NCBI GenBank assembly: GCA_015680685.1
Contig: MNCI01015901.1
Span: 138,335-202,334 of the forward strand
Direction: 5' to 3'
Source: Gnetum montanum
Lineage: Eukaryota > Streptophyta > Gnetopsida > Gnetales > Gnetaceae
DNA length: 64,000 nt
The notes under the pieces were generated by a model, which ran no database searches, was not told the DNA's origin, and was given only the letters and a program-made list of their open reading frames with translations. The first letter of the stretch is position 1. The number at the start of each line of letters is the position of its first letter. The position numbers and the translations under genes were made by a program. Of this stretch, positions 45,725 to 57,129 are shown in pieces.

Positions 45725-45860
45725 ATGTTAGCCTAGTTGTAAGACTTTTGATTTGAAAGCTCCAAGTCATGGGTTTGATTCTGGTGGGCAATGTTGAGTT
45801 ATACATCTTGGGGTATACTTATATCCCAATTATTTTTGTGTTCTAACACTCCAAAATATT
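45725..45860 (+). mobile_element. tRNA-derived SINE
   Basis: A box 'TAGCCTAGTTG' (45729-45739) and B box 'GGTTTGATTCT' (45772-45782), 32 bases apart. The tRNA-like head is followed by 'TGAGTTATACATCT' as in the relic at 8935-9072. The tail is uncertain. Not a functional tRNA gene: no acceptor stem pairing is seen. Confidence 0.6.
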
Positions 45861-46049
45861 TACAACTTACATTTTCATAATGTGAAACCTCATAGTAAAA
45901 ATATTTTAGGCTATGTAGATTGATATGCAAACTTGCCAAGACTCACTTTTTATTAGTAATTATTGAAGCCATGTATTCTACAACTAAAATCCAAGCCTTT
46001 CTACAACAAGTGATCAAATCAAATATCTGAAGTTTTTATTCAAGTGTTT

Positions 46050-46465
46050 ATAGCTAGATGTGACCATGATCGACAATAAAGACCAAAATTGATTCATTTT
46101 CATTGCAATACTCTAACTTAGATTAGATTTCTATTTTCAAGCATTTTAATTTTATTGTAATTTATTATTATTAATTAGCATGAAATTTACATTTTTATGC
46201 ATATTATTTATGCTAGAATGAGTGCCCTGAGACCTCAAACATTAAACATGACTTGGTAATCCCAACAATTAGCTAANAAAGCCTAAGCTAACCTAAGGGT
46301 GATGAGAATTCACTTCATCAATTTTTTGGCACATTCCTAGATTCATGAGTTAAGCACTCAATTTCTAAAATAAGTAATCACTTAGTAAATTAAGTTAGCT
46401 AATTGTTGGGATTACCAAGTCATGTTTAATGTTTGAGGTCTCAGTGCACTCATTCTACCATAAAN
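46050..46465. repeat. Head-to-head LTR fragments (inverted repeat)
   Basis: 46050-46277 resembles the middle of the Athila-like LTRs on the plus strand ('cttagattagatttct', 'cttggtaatccca'). 46278-46465 is LTR sequence on the minus strand. 46215-46277 and 46402-46464 are near-perfect inverted repeats of about 63 bp. Each outer/inner edge has a single N (46277, 46465), so a mis-join is possible. Confidence 0.6.
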
Positions 46466-47300
46466 TTTTTTAGGCCCCCTCCTCCAACAAGCGAATGTTG
46501 TTATATAGAAACATTGCTAATTGTATTTTGAACTTATCAATCCAATCATATCTTAAAGATAATTAACAAATTTTTTATACATATGTTACATACTACACAT
46601 CCTACTAACATTACCCCCTAAAATTCCTACTAATGATCAACAAACACCTACCAAGTATCAACTACTTCACCTTCCATTATCAAGCAACAATGAATAACTA
46701 ATAACTATACACTACTTTTCCATCCCTTTTTCCTTTCCTACTCACCCACATTGTGCCCTTCCCCAACCCACGATACCCCTCCCCCCACAAAAACAACCTC
46801 CCATGCACCAACAAGAAAATAAAACCATATTCTCCTCCAAATGTTCTTGCACATCTTTTAACATATCATCAACATGTATTTAAAAATAAACAATAAACAA
46901 AATTAAAAAAGACTATTTCTAATGCAACCTCGATACCCTCTCATCCATAAACATAACATAAAAAAATTGAAAACCCTCGATAGTATATCCTACTCTCTTG
47001 AAACCCTCTTACCAATAAATGCAATGCAAGAAATTTAAAAGCTTTACTATTCACAGCTTTCTCTTACTCATCAAAGTCTACTATCTAGAATTTCATAAAG
47101 TTTGCATCTAATTAATGATTATTTTACATTTTACAAGTCCTCTTATTCATAAAGGAAACCCAATAAATTTAAAACCTCTACACATTATAATGTATTGTTT
47201 GTGATTTCATGTAAAAAATTTATTTTATGTATGTTAAATCTCTAATTTTTTGAATTTCCTAAATTTGATTGATGCTAATATCAAATTCCATTTTTTTCAT
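46466..47300. other. AT-rich DNA, no gene seen
   Basis: Pyrimidine-rich on the plus strand around 46600-46800. No domain or repeat boundary recognised. Confidence 0.4.
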
Positions 47301-48165
47301 TTCAAGATTTTATTCATTTTCATGCAATTACTAATTTTTTTCCTTTTTCTACATTTGCTTCACAATTGTTGTTTGTGATTTCATGTGAAAAATTTGTTTT
47401 AGGTATGGGAAATTTTTTGAATTTTATAAATCTAATTAATGATAATATCTAATTATGTTTTTCTATTTCAAAATTTCATTGCATTTTCATGTAATTTTAA
47501 ATTTTCTCCTTTTTCAATTTTTTGAATTTCCTAAATCTAATTTATGTTAATATTAAATTCTAGTTTTCCATTTCAAGAGTTCTTTATGTTTTCATGCCAT
47601 TTTAAATTTTTCCCACTTCCTACATTTGATTGATGATCATTTTGCATTCCACAATCCCTCTTATCGATAAATAGAACACAAGAGCAATTTTATATGAGAA
47701 ATTTATTTCAAGTATGTTAAATTTGTAATTTTTTAAAATTTCTTAAATATGATTGATGATTAAACAAAATTTTTTTTCCATTTCAATAGTTCGATGCATT
47801 TTCATGTAATTTCTATATTTTTCCTTTTAAATCTTTAATTTTTTTTCTTTTTTAAATAATAATAATATTGAGTTGTGTTTTTCATTTCTAGAGTTCATTG
47901 CATTTTCATGCTATTTGGAATTTTTCCCTTATCCTACATTTGATCAACAATTATTTTTGATTTGACAATTATTTTACATAATAAAAGTCATCTTATCAAT
48001 AAAAAAAATGGAAGAAATTCAAAAGCTGTTTGCATCATAGTGTACTATTTGCCTCATATCAAAAATTTATTTGAGGTATGTCAACGATTTAGCAAATTTT
48101 AAGGTAGATTTTTCCATTTGAAAAGTTGATTGCATTTTGATAAAATTTTTCCTTTTATTATAATT
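47300..48165. repeat. Diverged AT-rich tandem repeat block
   Basis: Six copies of a core like 'tttcattgcattttcatgta' followed by 'atttttcct', at about 47308, 47468, 47571, 47782, 47884 and 48117. Spacings alternate roughly 100 and 160-230 bp. Interleaved with 'cctacatttgattgatgat'. This suggests an old array with a higher-order unit. Confidence 0.5.
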
Positions 48166-48844
48166 TTTTATATAATATTTTTTGTTTGTATTTTTTTTAT
48201 CCAAATTTTTAATAAGTGATTTATAGAACATGGCTAGAAAGCGTTAAAATCCAAATTTCAAAACATTAGATGACATTTTACAGAAAGATATTAGAAATGC
48301 AGAAGCTATATAAAAAATATTGCAAATATAGAAGCTGTATGACATACAATGCCTATTAAAAATGTATTGAAGATATTCCATATTTAAAATATGTAAAATT
48401 AATGTGTATATATACTAACATTGATTTTGAAAATAACAATGAATACTATCTAAGTTAATAGAAACTGAACATCAACAACCTCTATTAAGTGTTATGATAA
48501 ATTCATATAAATTAAAAATTATTTTTTTGTAAATTGTTTGGGTTTTCTTTTTTTTTTTACAACAATTTTTTCATTTGATTGATATTTTTTGTACTAACTT
48601 TTTTATATATTTAACAAAAGTAGAATTTATCAACCAAAGAGTTAATAACATTAAATGAAAAAGAAATTATTCGTAGATAAAACAAACTTCAATGATAAAC
48701 ATGTAATTGTTTTTTAAAATAGGATAATTTACAATTACAGTATTTTTTAGTTTTTGGTATTCTTTCCAATTGATATAAAAACTTTCAAAGAATCATTTTA
48801 CTATTTCATCTTCATATTATTCTAATAGCATGTTTATATATAAT
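48166..48844. other. AT-rich DNA, no gene seen
   Basis: Very low GC, poly-T runs, no coding sense. Confidence 0.4.
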
Positions 48845-48849
48845 AGAAA

Positions 48850-49262
48850 TTGAAATGGAGATGGGAAAGAAAATATGATGCTATCTATAGTGGTGTTAAT
48901 AAGGTCTTGTCAAACATCCTTAAAGCGACATTTGCTTCAAAGGTAAGTAGACTTACAATGAAAACATTTTTGAGTAACAACATGAGTTTGAAATGGAGGA
49001 TGGGGAGGAGGAGATGGTGTTATTTGCAATGATGTTAGTACTGTCTTGTCAAACATCCTTAAGGTGGCATATACTTCAAAGGTAAGTGATTATCTTTTCA
49101 ATATTGAATTAAAATTTTTGAGAGTAGATTATAGTGAGAAAATTTTCAGCCAACAACATGAGTTTGAACTAAAAGATGGGGAGGAGGAGATGGTGTTAAC
49201 TATAGCGATATTAGTAAGTTCTTGTCAAATGTCCTTAAGGCAACATCTACTTCTTTGAGAAG
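48850..49262 (+). repeat. Exon-like triplication
   Basis: Three tandem copies (about 48850-48985, 48986-49145, 49146-49262). Each reads 'catgagtttgaa', 'gatggggaggaggagatgg' and 'cttgtcaaacatccttaa'. Copies 1 and 2 end in 'tcaaag|gtaagt', a consensus donor (48942, 49083), and the frames are open up to it. The third copy lacks it. Protein such as 'HEFELKDGEEEMVL' is not one I recognise. It may be a pseudoexon of an unknown gene. Confidence 0.45.
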
Positions 49263-49329
49263 TCAAACCTTAGTTAACTTTTACAAGCCATACGCTCTTG
49301 GCCATCTTATATATAAATTATATATCATG

Positions 49330-52300
49330 TAGTGTGATTAATAACATGGGCCATCACAACATCAATATCATGTGCATTAGTCACACTTAATTATATGAAT
49401 TGAGCACATACCAAGTGTGATCGAAAAGATAATGACCTATAATCAATGTGACTATATTAGGCCATAAACCTATCCCATCCATGGATTAGTACATAGTCTA
49501 ACATAACACTTGCATGAACTAATTATTGAAATGAACAAATTTCATAAGTCAGGTAATTTACTTGCTAGAAATGCTAAATGAAATGAACAACATGAAAGTT
49601 GAAGAGAACCTCAACAACTCAGAATCACATACATTCATCAAGATCTTTTCTACTCATAATATAGTTCATCTTCTACTAATAAAAATAACTCTAATGGATG
49701 AACATTCATAACAACATTATAATGTATCCAAAAATATCAACTCCTTCCATTGTCTAGGTTATGCTAATGAGGACTAGAATGGATCATGCTACCGGTGATT
49801 ATTATTTGAACAAGAAAATCACTAAAACTTACATGCCTAATAAGGTTTAAGGTAGTCTAAATAGAAAAATGTATGTAAATTAAGAGTATAGAAAGGACAA
49901 AAATAATGTGCCATTTTGTTTCTAACTTAGAACATGATGATGTGATCAATTGGTCAAAGAGTTTCTTTCACTGTAGATCTACTTGAAGGGATCCTTTACA
50001 TCCCTCCTATAATGTCATAAATGAAAAGCTATGGAATGTAACTGCATGTTCTTTCTTTGGGATAAACCTAATTGATGTTAAGTAGAATCAAAATACCAGG
50101 AGACCTCCTAGGTCTAGACCTCTAACAAGACAAGAACATATGGGAATAGAGATCCTAGGATAAGAAAAAAAGTTAACATATCTCCTTTGATAACTCTTCA
50201 TCATCACCTTCATTTAAAGGCTTCTATAAAAAAGAGCATAGACATGTTGAAAAAAAAACTAAGAGAAGAATCTAGAAAGAAATCTAAAAGGAATTCAAAG
50301 AGGAATCCTCAATGTAATCTTGAAAGAGACATTAAAGGGAATCTCAAAGAATAACAAGTAGAAGGCACTAAGGAAAACATAATAAGAACATGATGAAAGA
50401 AAGGAACATATTAAGACCACTAGAAGCATCATGTAGGTCCAAGAGATAATTCGTGTATTCAACAAGCATTAGAAAGTAAGTCATATCAAACATCTTAACA
50501 TGAATAGTATGCTAAGATTTAAGGGAATCTATAATGCTAGTCTATAGAACCATGTGCAAGCTTTCCATGATGCTTGTGCTTTGTAGAACATTTAGACGAA
50601 GCGATAGAAGCTCAAAAATATTTTCTAGGTTACTCAATAAAGAAGCTAAAATTTTGTACCAATTATTAGAATGTGATTTTATCTATTGATTGAGCATGAT
50701 GGTGGATGTTTTTAATGAGAAGTAATAGACCTATTCACAAGTGGCTAATCTTAAAAAGTAAATTTAGGGATAGAAGTAAGAAATGTGCGAGTTACTTGAT
50801 GCAACTTTGTAAAAATATTAGTCATTATTCCATAGATTCCTAGACTATTTCTTTTTCTAGAAAGAGTAGTTGCATCAAATTATAGATGGGTTTAGGAATA
50901 GAACATGTAGGACTCTTAGGATCTATACCTAGGTGTGATTGTTAGAACTAAAATCCCATCACATCTAAAANATATTGTTGATGAAAAATTTATGACTATT
51001 ATTAAAATCATGGAGAAGCATAATGAGCAAACAAAAGTAGCAATAACAAGGTAAGAACATTATAAGAATAAAGAGAAAGAAAAGAAATCAGAAATACATA
51101 GGAAAGAAGATAAAGTAGTTAGAGTAGAAGAAATTCTTGATTCTGAATCTAATGAGGATGCTGGTTATGACATTTGCCAATGTAAACATAAAAAGAGTGC
51201 ATGTCCAGTTATGTTACACATGATTGTATTAATGTAATAATTAGGCGCTTATGCTATGAATTTCAAAACTATTAACAAAAAGAGGTCTAGAAGGCTTTTG
51301 TATTCATAGATAAACTATATGCAATAGTACCAGCCATAGTATTATCCAAGTGGAAGAGCACTATAATATCAAGAGCAATACTATCAACATAGAAGAGAAG
51401 AAGCATAAATTAGTAGATTATATATGTAGTCTACATAATCTACATAGACTAGAAAATAATTATGAGAGATCGCACTACCAAACAATAGTATCCCTACTAC
51501 CAACCATAGTACTACCCAAGTGGGATACCACCACAACATCAAGAGTAATACTATTAGTAAATAAGAGAAGAAGCATAAATTATTAGGTTGTATATGCAAT
51601 CTACATAAACTACATAGACTAGAAAATAATTAGGGAAGATGCCATCATCTAGATAATGATATCCCTACTTCCAATTAAATTCTTATGGGTATTATGTCCA
51701 ATAATCTATTTTACTTACTAGCCATACTACCATGTCCATATTACTCATTACTACGATCCTCTAAAATATTATCAACCTACCACACCATGTGTTGAATTCT
51801 AATTGAAATTCATCCAACAATATTCTTTCATTAGTTTTATCACCTTCCATGTAGGATGTGTTACTATGACAATCACAACTAACCAGTAACACCCATGTAG
51901 GAAACATGCAGGTGTATGATGGAGTTAGGTGCCTAGAACATAAGACTAGATAATGTTCTTATTTTCAGATAGTTTCCAAGACTATAGATAGTACTAATAT
52001 ACTTGTTAGTCCATCTCAATGAAAAGGGAACATGTAGGTGGAAGCTACAACTAAACTTTAAGTTCCTTCATATAATCAATAGTAGAAGTTAATAATGCTA
52101 GTTAACACTAAGTCAACCATAAACATAGTTATGCTTACTCATATATTATTTGACTAGATAAAAATGGGTACTCTTCCCAAGAAGATAATATATATTTTCT
52201 GCCAAGTGGGTTGTATGTGGTTTCATGGTTAAATTTAAGCTTGGAAATATGGAAAAAGTTCAAAGAAGATAAATTTCAAAAAATGGTATCCCCAATAGCC

Positions 52301-52350
52301 AACACCAAGTATCAAAAGAAGCTCAAAGGCCTTCAAATTACTGAGTTCTT
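49330..52350 (+). pseudogene. Element G: decayed Athila-like gag
   Basis: 49330-49560 resembles the end of an Athila-like LTR. About 50500-50940 aligns with the capsid of C ('caagctttccatgatgcttg', 'gaagctaaaattttgtacca'). About 51163-51215 reads 'YDICQCKHKKSACP', the same zinc knuckle with its first Cys changed to Tyr. A 170-bp tandem duplication lies at 51327-51650 within the Gln/Tyr-rich tail. No LTR pair or pol was found. It is the oldest-looking Athila relic here. Confidence 0.6.
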
Positions 52351-52607
52351 AAAGATTCAATAAAAGTAATAGCAATGTTTATCTCCACATAGCTTCTTTT
52401 TTTTTTACTTTTGTAGGTTTTGCAACATCCCATGGTAATGTCTCATATACAGGAGGGTACTGTATGCTTATTTAACATCCAAAAACCTACTCAAATGTTC
52501 ATAATACACTATTTTTCAATGCTTATTAATTGTATGATTCATAAGTTTGTTATTCCTTATTACCATAAGGGAAGGCCCAAGATGGGAAACATAAAAATGG
52601 GAAAGAA

Positions 52608-52660
52608 GGTTTCCCAGCCATGGCTGCAGAAGGTTTCCCACCCATGGCTACAGAAGGTAT
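52608..52660 (+). repeat. 24-bp tandem repeat
   Basis: 'ggtttcccagccatggctgc' plus 'agaa' is repeated twice and begun a third time (52608, 52632, 52656) inside an 81-codon frame (52420-52665) of unknown meaning. Confidence 0.7.
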
Positions 52661-52689
52661 CCTGAGTGACAGAGACACACATCTTTAGT

Positions 52690-53133
52690 ATCAGCAAGTT
52701 CTCAACACATAATTTAACAACTCATGGTGGCAAGGGAGTGGGGGTTAAGGAAAGAAGGTAAACTACATAGCAAGATGCTTGAGTAAAAGCCAAAGTGAAG
52801 GACCTAGAAGGCTAGGTGTGTTAAGGAAAGGCAACAACTTATTAAATAGAATGTTGTTTCTATGCTGCCAGAGCATCCAACATTGAACAATGCACCAAGC
52901 AATAGCATGTCAACCTCCAACAAGTGGATCTTTCTAGGGAACAGGTGTAAAATTCACATTAATATGTAATAGATTTTGGATGTAATGGCACACCACAATA
53001 ATGTACAAGCACTAATTAAAAAGGTGCAACATGGACTCATCAACATGCACTAGCCAAGACACTAAAATCCATGAAATTAAAGGTTTGCCCATGTATAACA
53101 TAATATTGTATAAGTCTATCCAAATATGACAAT
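52690..53133 (-). mobile_element. LINE ORF2 C-terminal fragment
   Basis: The minus strand reads 'HVDESMLHLFN' and, after about 45 residues, 'CIVQCWMLWQHRNNILFNK'. These match the zinc-binding region after RT in plant L1-type LINEs (E-[ST]-x2-H-L-F ... W-x2-[RK]-N). In-frame stops are present. The N-terminal continuation probably lies right of element E (61391-61640). Confidence 0.55.
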
Positions 53134-53931
53134 TGATGAGTGGTGAGGTACCCCTACACTCAACCATACAAATATGAGCGTTTCACACACGATCTGATCG
53201 AACTCCATACACGGGCTAGTTTTGGTATTTAGACGGTTACTCGTAGATTGCAATTCGATGTCTTCCCACCTGGACTAGTATTAGCTTTGTCACATATGGT
53301 TTAGTCTAGAGTGAGGTGTATGATGTGCTCCTATACTAATGCTACTCCTGAGGCTAATGGAAAGTAATATCAAATAAACTAGGAGAGATAGAGAGTCTAA
53401 GCTAGCCTAAGTGCGATGAACATTCATTCCCTAATCATTCGTACACATCTTGGACCTCATGCACGACTACCACGTGCATGGCCTAAGTATGCTATTGGGT
53501 TACCAAGTGGTCACACTTGAATGCTTGTGATTAAGTTGTACTCACTCCATGTTACTAGGAGATAAAGGTAGAGAGATATTAACTACGAAAGCAGTAAATA
53601 AAAGTAACAATTAAATAATTAAGCTAAGTGGATGCTACAATGATGAAGTCATCTCGATCTTTATTTTTGGTAATGTGTGTGTCCAAGTACGTCACACTCG
53701 AATAAGGATGTCGTACAATTACAATCATCACATTGCAAGCATGCACTAGGAGAAAGGGTTGAGAGGAAAAGTTGATGTACAAAAACTATTGAAAACTTAA
53801 ACTTCCTAAAAACTCTAAAAACTACCTACCAGATCTGTCTACCTCTTATTTATAGATGATGAGATAGGCTGCGATATCACGTACGTGATATCATGGGTGC
53901 AATATCGTAGCCAACAATTCATGACTCATCA
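53134..53931 (-). repeat. Element E 3' LTR
   Basis: Reads TGATGAGTGGTGAGG to 'atgactcatca' on the plus strand. TATAAATAAGAGG is on the minus strand near 53853-53841. The 14-bp array has cores at 53874, 53888 and 53902. Confidence 0.9.
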
Positions 53932-54078
53932 TACCCCCATGACTGAATGAAAACTCATCCTTGAGTTAAAGTAAGAACAAGCTCCATTGATTACACAATG
54001 GATAGGTATGGGATTATTGACTGACGAGAATGGGTTCATGCTGTAGTGTGGAATTAGAACAAAATTGAGACACAACAT

Positions 54079-54213
54079 CGAGAATGTAAAAGAAAATCCT
54101 ATAGCTACAAAATTGGTGGAACTCATGTAGTTCCTAGTGGTGGTGNCGAGAATGTAAAAGAAAATCCTATAGCTACAAAATTGGTGGAACTCATGTAGTT
54201 CCTAGTGGTGGTG
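54079..54213. repeat. 67-bp duplication around a single N
   Basis: 54079-54145 and 54147-54213 appear identical and are separated by one N. This is most likely an assembly join artefact. Confidence 0.8.
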
Positions 54214-56564
54214 GCTCCTCCATGGATGCCTTTCCCTTGTCTTGTGCTCCAAGTTTTGGGATTTGATGGCGTTGAAGTATGGCCTATAGTTTCCCCTATT
54301 CAATTTAGGGATCCTGTGTCATCCATGCTAATGTTCTGATGTTTGATGGAGTCAGCACCTTCCATGGGCACGGTTGTTGCAGAAACATTTTATTTGCTTT
54401 GACATACTAGGCTGCAAATACCTGTCGTTCCTCCTCGTAAGCTCTGGCTTTGTCTCTGTATTCTTGAAAATCTACCAGTCATTGAGCCAAGTCTTTTGCA
54501 ATACCTTTTTTCCCCTAGGAGCTTGCTTTAACCACCTCAAGTTCAAAATTTGCAACCTCCAATTTTTGCAATAATTTCTTGCATTCTGCAAATTCTGTTT
54601 CATATTTGACATAGGTGGTGGCTACCTGTTGCTCGAGCTCTATTCTCGGCTGCCCTACTGTTAACATGGCAAGGTTGGCATACCGCAGGTTTACCAACTC
54701 CATGTACTCTATAAGGTCTTGGATCTGCAGGTCCTGGTTCTTAACTTCCTCCTGGTGGGCAAATGCATATGTGTCCAATATGGCTAGCCAATCAGTGTGT
54801 TGAGCACTAAGAGCATTGATGTGGGTCTTGGCTATATGGATCTCCTTCTCAATGATCTATTTATACATCCCCACATAGTCCCAGAAATGCTTCTTTAGCT
54901 TCTCATGCCATTTAGCCTCATTCTGCCACATGCTTATTTCAATAGTCATCTTTTGATGGATGGTGCGTACCTCCTCCATCAAGAGGGTTCAATTTTCCCT
55001 AGCTAAATAGTTCATGTCCTAGTTTTGGCCATTACTTGTCAAACAAGGATGTCATTACTTGTCATGTTTGTAGCAATCGGTCAAGTACATCCTCATGTTC
55101 CACAGGAGTCATTGAGGTTTTGGCCAGAGTTTGAGCATCTCGTGCTCCCATAAGATCTATCAGTGGCATAATAGGTACATTGAATGATTCTTTAATGTGG
55201 TATGTGACCACTTTTTCAACTCCTGCTACATCCTGGTGCTGCATGAACACCACTGTGGCCCCTTCACCAGTTTCTAATTGCACTTGAAAGGATGCAGCAT
55301 TTCCTGAGATCTGTTGTGACCAAGTGCTCTTCCCTCCTATATGAATGGACACTTCACCCCTTGCATGATCCAAAGAAACCGTGGGTTGTATGGCATCATC
55401 GATGACGCGGAAGAGATTTGCATCATCATGACTTCCCCAACTGATCATCTCAGCAATGGCCCTGATATAGCTCATCTACGGTCTGTAATCTTGCGACGGC
55501 AGCTGTTGATCCTAGCCTGTGCTAGGCCCTACTTCTAATTGTTGGCTAGGTCCCATGCTCGGAAGTTGGTTGGGTCCTGTAAGTTGAGTTGTAGTTGGCC
55601 ATGCCATCTATTCTTTTTCTTGTTCTGACCCCAGCGTCTCACCAATGATTTTCCTTACGGTCGGTGGCTTTAGCAATTTAGCGTACGAAGCATTTTGAGA
55701 TTTTCAAAGGACATCATTGGTGTATCCTCTGATGCCAACACATTTTCACAGCTTCCTGATAAGACAAGGGAAGGGCAACGCAAGCTTCCCTATCTTCTAT
55801 TCTTTAAACCACCTCAAGATCTTTGTAAAATATAGATGAGGTAGGTTAGCATTAACCTTCCCCATGAACACTGCACATCCTCTTGCTACATATGTTGAAA
55901 TTATTTTTAACCCCTTTGTGGGAAAGAGGTGATAAGTTTCTATTTTAAAATAGATCATCTCTTCTGTTGTGAACTCTCCAAATGTCTTATCATCCTTGCC
56001 ATACGTCCTTCCTAACCAAACTCTTCATGCATCAGCGTCTAAGCAGGTAGACAACTGAACAACCTTTGGCCCTATATTCAGAAGGTTTAATACTTCCAAA
56101 ATGGCCTAAATAGAGAAATCCACATTCACACCACAAATGTTAACTATGGTGCCTTATTCTTTGTTGTGCCAAAATTGGTACATTTCCCCTAAGTACCAGG
56201 CACCACTTTTAGAGAGGATAGGCCATAATGGGGATCCTTTGAGGTGATCCCTAATGGCCTCTAGAGCAAATTATGTGAATGATTCAAAATTTAATTCCAC
56301 AATCACCACAGTGAATATGGACCTTTCATGGATAGCTTGAACACAATCCTGGGGCCACGTGAGATGTTGTCCCTATTTAGGCGTTGTCGCAGCTCCTCCT
56401 TCTGCCTGCCTTGATTGTACAGTAGCAGGGTCCTCCTAGTGGATACTAAATGATTGTTCCTCCTACTCTACATGTTTTTTGGTAGGAACTTGTCCTTCAC
56501 CTCTCCTAGGTCGTTTACTCCCACCTTGAGCGGGACCTTCCTATTTTCCATGTTTCAGGGCCAT
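54186..56564 (-). pseudogene. Extra sense-strand gene of element E
   Basis: Begins 'MALKHGK' at 56564, directly after a good acceptor ('gtgtgattgcag') with a 'ttactaat' branch-like site upstream. A basic N-terminus ('GGSKRPRRGEGQVP') is followed by a globular region ('FTVVIVELNFESFTQFA' read through one stop, 'TFGEFTTEEMIYFKIE', 'TKGLKIISTYVARGCAVFMG'). An open stretch 55475-55062 follows in the same frame ('LDHARGEVSIHIGGKSTWS', 'MTPVEHEDVLDRLLQT'). After one frameshift comes a coiled coil (54778-54515, 'VKYETEFAECKKLLQKLEV') and a tail 'KGKASMEEPPPL'. About 780 residues. No transmembrane segments are seen, so an envelope role is doubtful. The family is unknown to me. It could be an Athila additional ORF. 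Confidence 0.55.
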
Positions 56565-57059
56565 CTGCAATCACACAGGGTCTATCATTAGTAAGGTTGT
56601 TACCAAAATTAGGTTATACCTTACTTTTTTCATTAATTGAATTGTTTTATCTTAGTGTGATGTTAATTAAAATGCCTCCTAAAGATTATAATAGTGATTC
56701 CTCTTTGCTTAGGTGGTTTCCCAAATCTAGTTTCCCAGTATAACTAAGGGGATGAAATTTTTTTTGGCACTTTTATCCTTAATTTTATAGCTAATTACCC
56801 TTGATAATGTCCTTCAAACGATGATAAATTTCAAAAAAGTTATGCACTATTTAGCGTGTGCCCCTCTCCCACGACTGAGCTGAACACTCCAAGTTCAAGT
56901 AGGTTCAAACGGAATGAAAATCAGAGAACCAACAAGCGAGTTATGGATATGAAAGCAAGGGATGTGCAATTGCAAGTCAGAGAGAGAAAGTTGAAAGACT
57001 TCCCCCGTGTGAATAGTTGAAAATGATGGTAAGTAGCATGGGGGGGGGGGGGGTGTCAT

Positions 57060-57122
57060 GTATATATAGTTTTATGGGACGCGATATCGCGTACATGATA
57101 TCACGTACACGATATCGCAGCC
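57060..57122 (-). promoter_or_regulatory. Internal U3-like promoter in element E
   Basis: The minus strand has three 14-bp-spaced GATATC cores (57112, 57098, 57084), then TATATATA (57068-57061). This is the same layout as in the LTR U3. The cores are better palindromes here (CGATATCG) than in the LTRs. It lies about 500 bp upstream of the gene starting at 56564. A leader intron from 'AAGG|GTAATT' (about 56803) to the acceptor at 56565 would fit. Confidence 0.5.
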
Positions 57123-57129
57123 TATCAAT

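Noticed and set aside
45725-45800. Possible functional tRNA gene
   Set aside because: A and B boxes are present, but no acceptor-stem pairing is visible and a related copy exists, so it is a SINE head.
55062-55475. E's extra gene considered as a retroviral-type envelope
   Set aside because: No signal peptide or membrane segment; charged and coiled-coil content instead.
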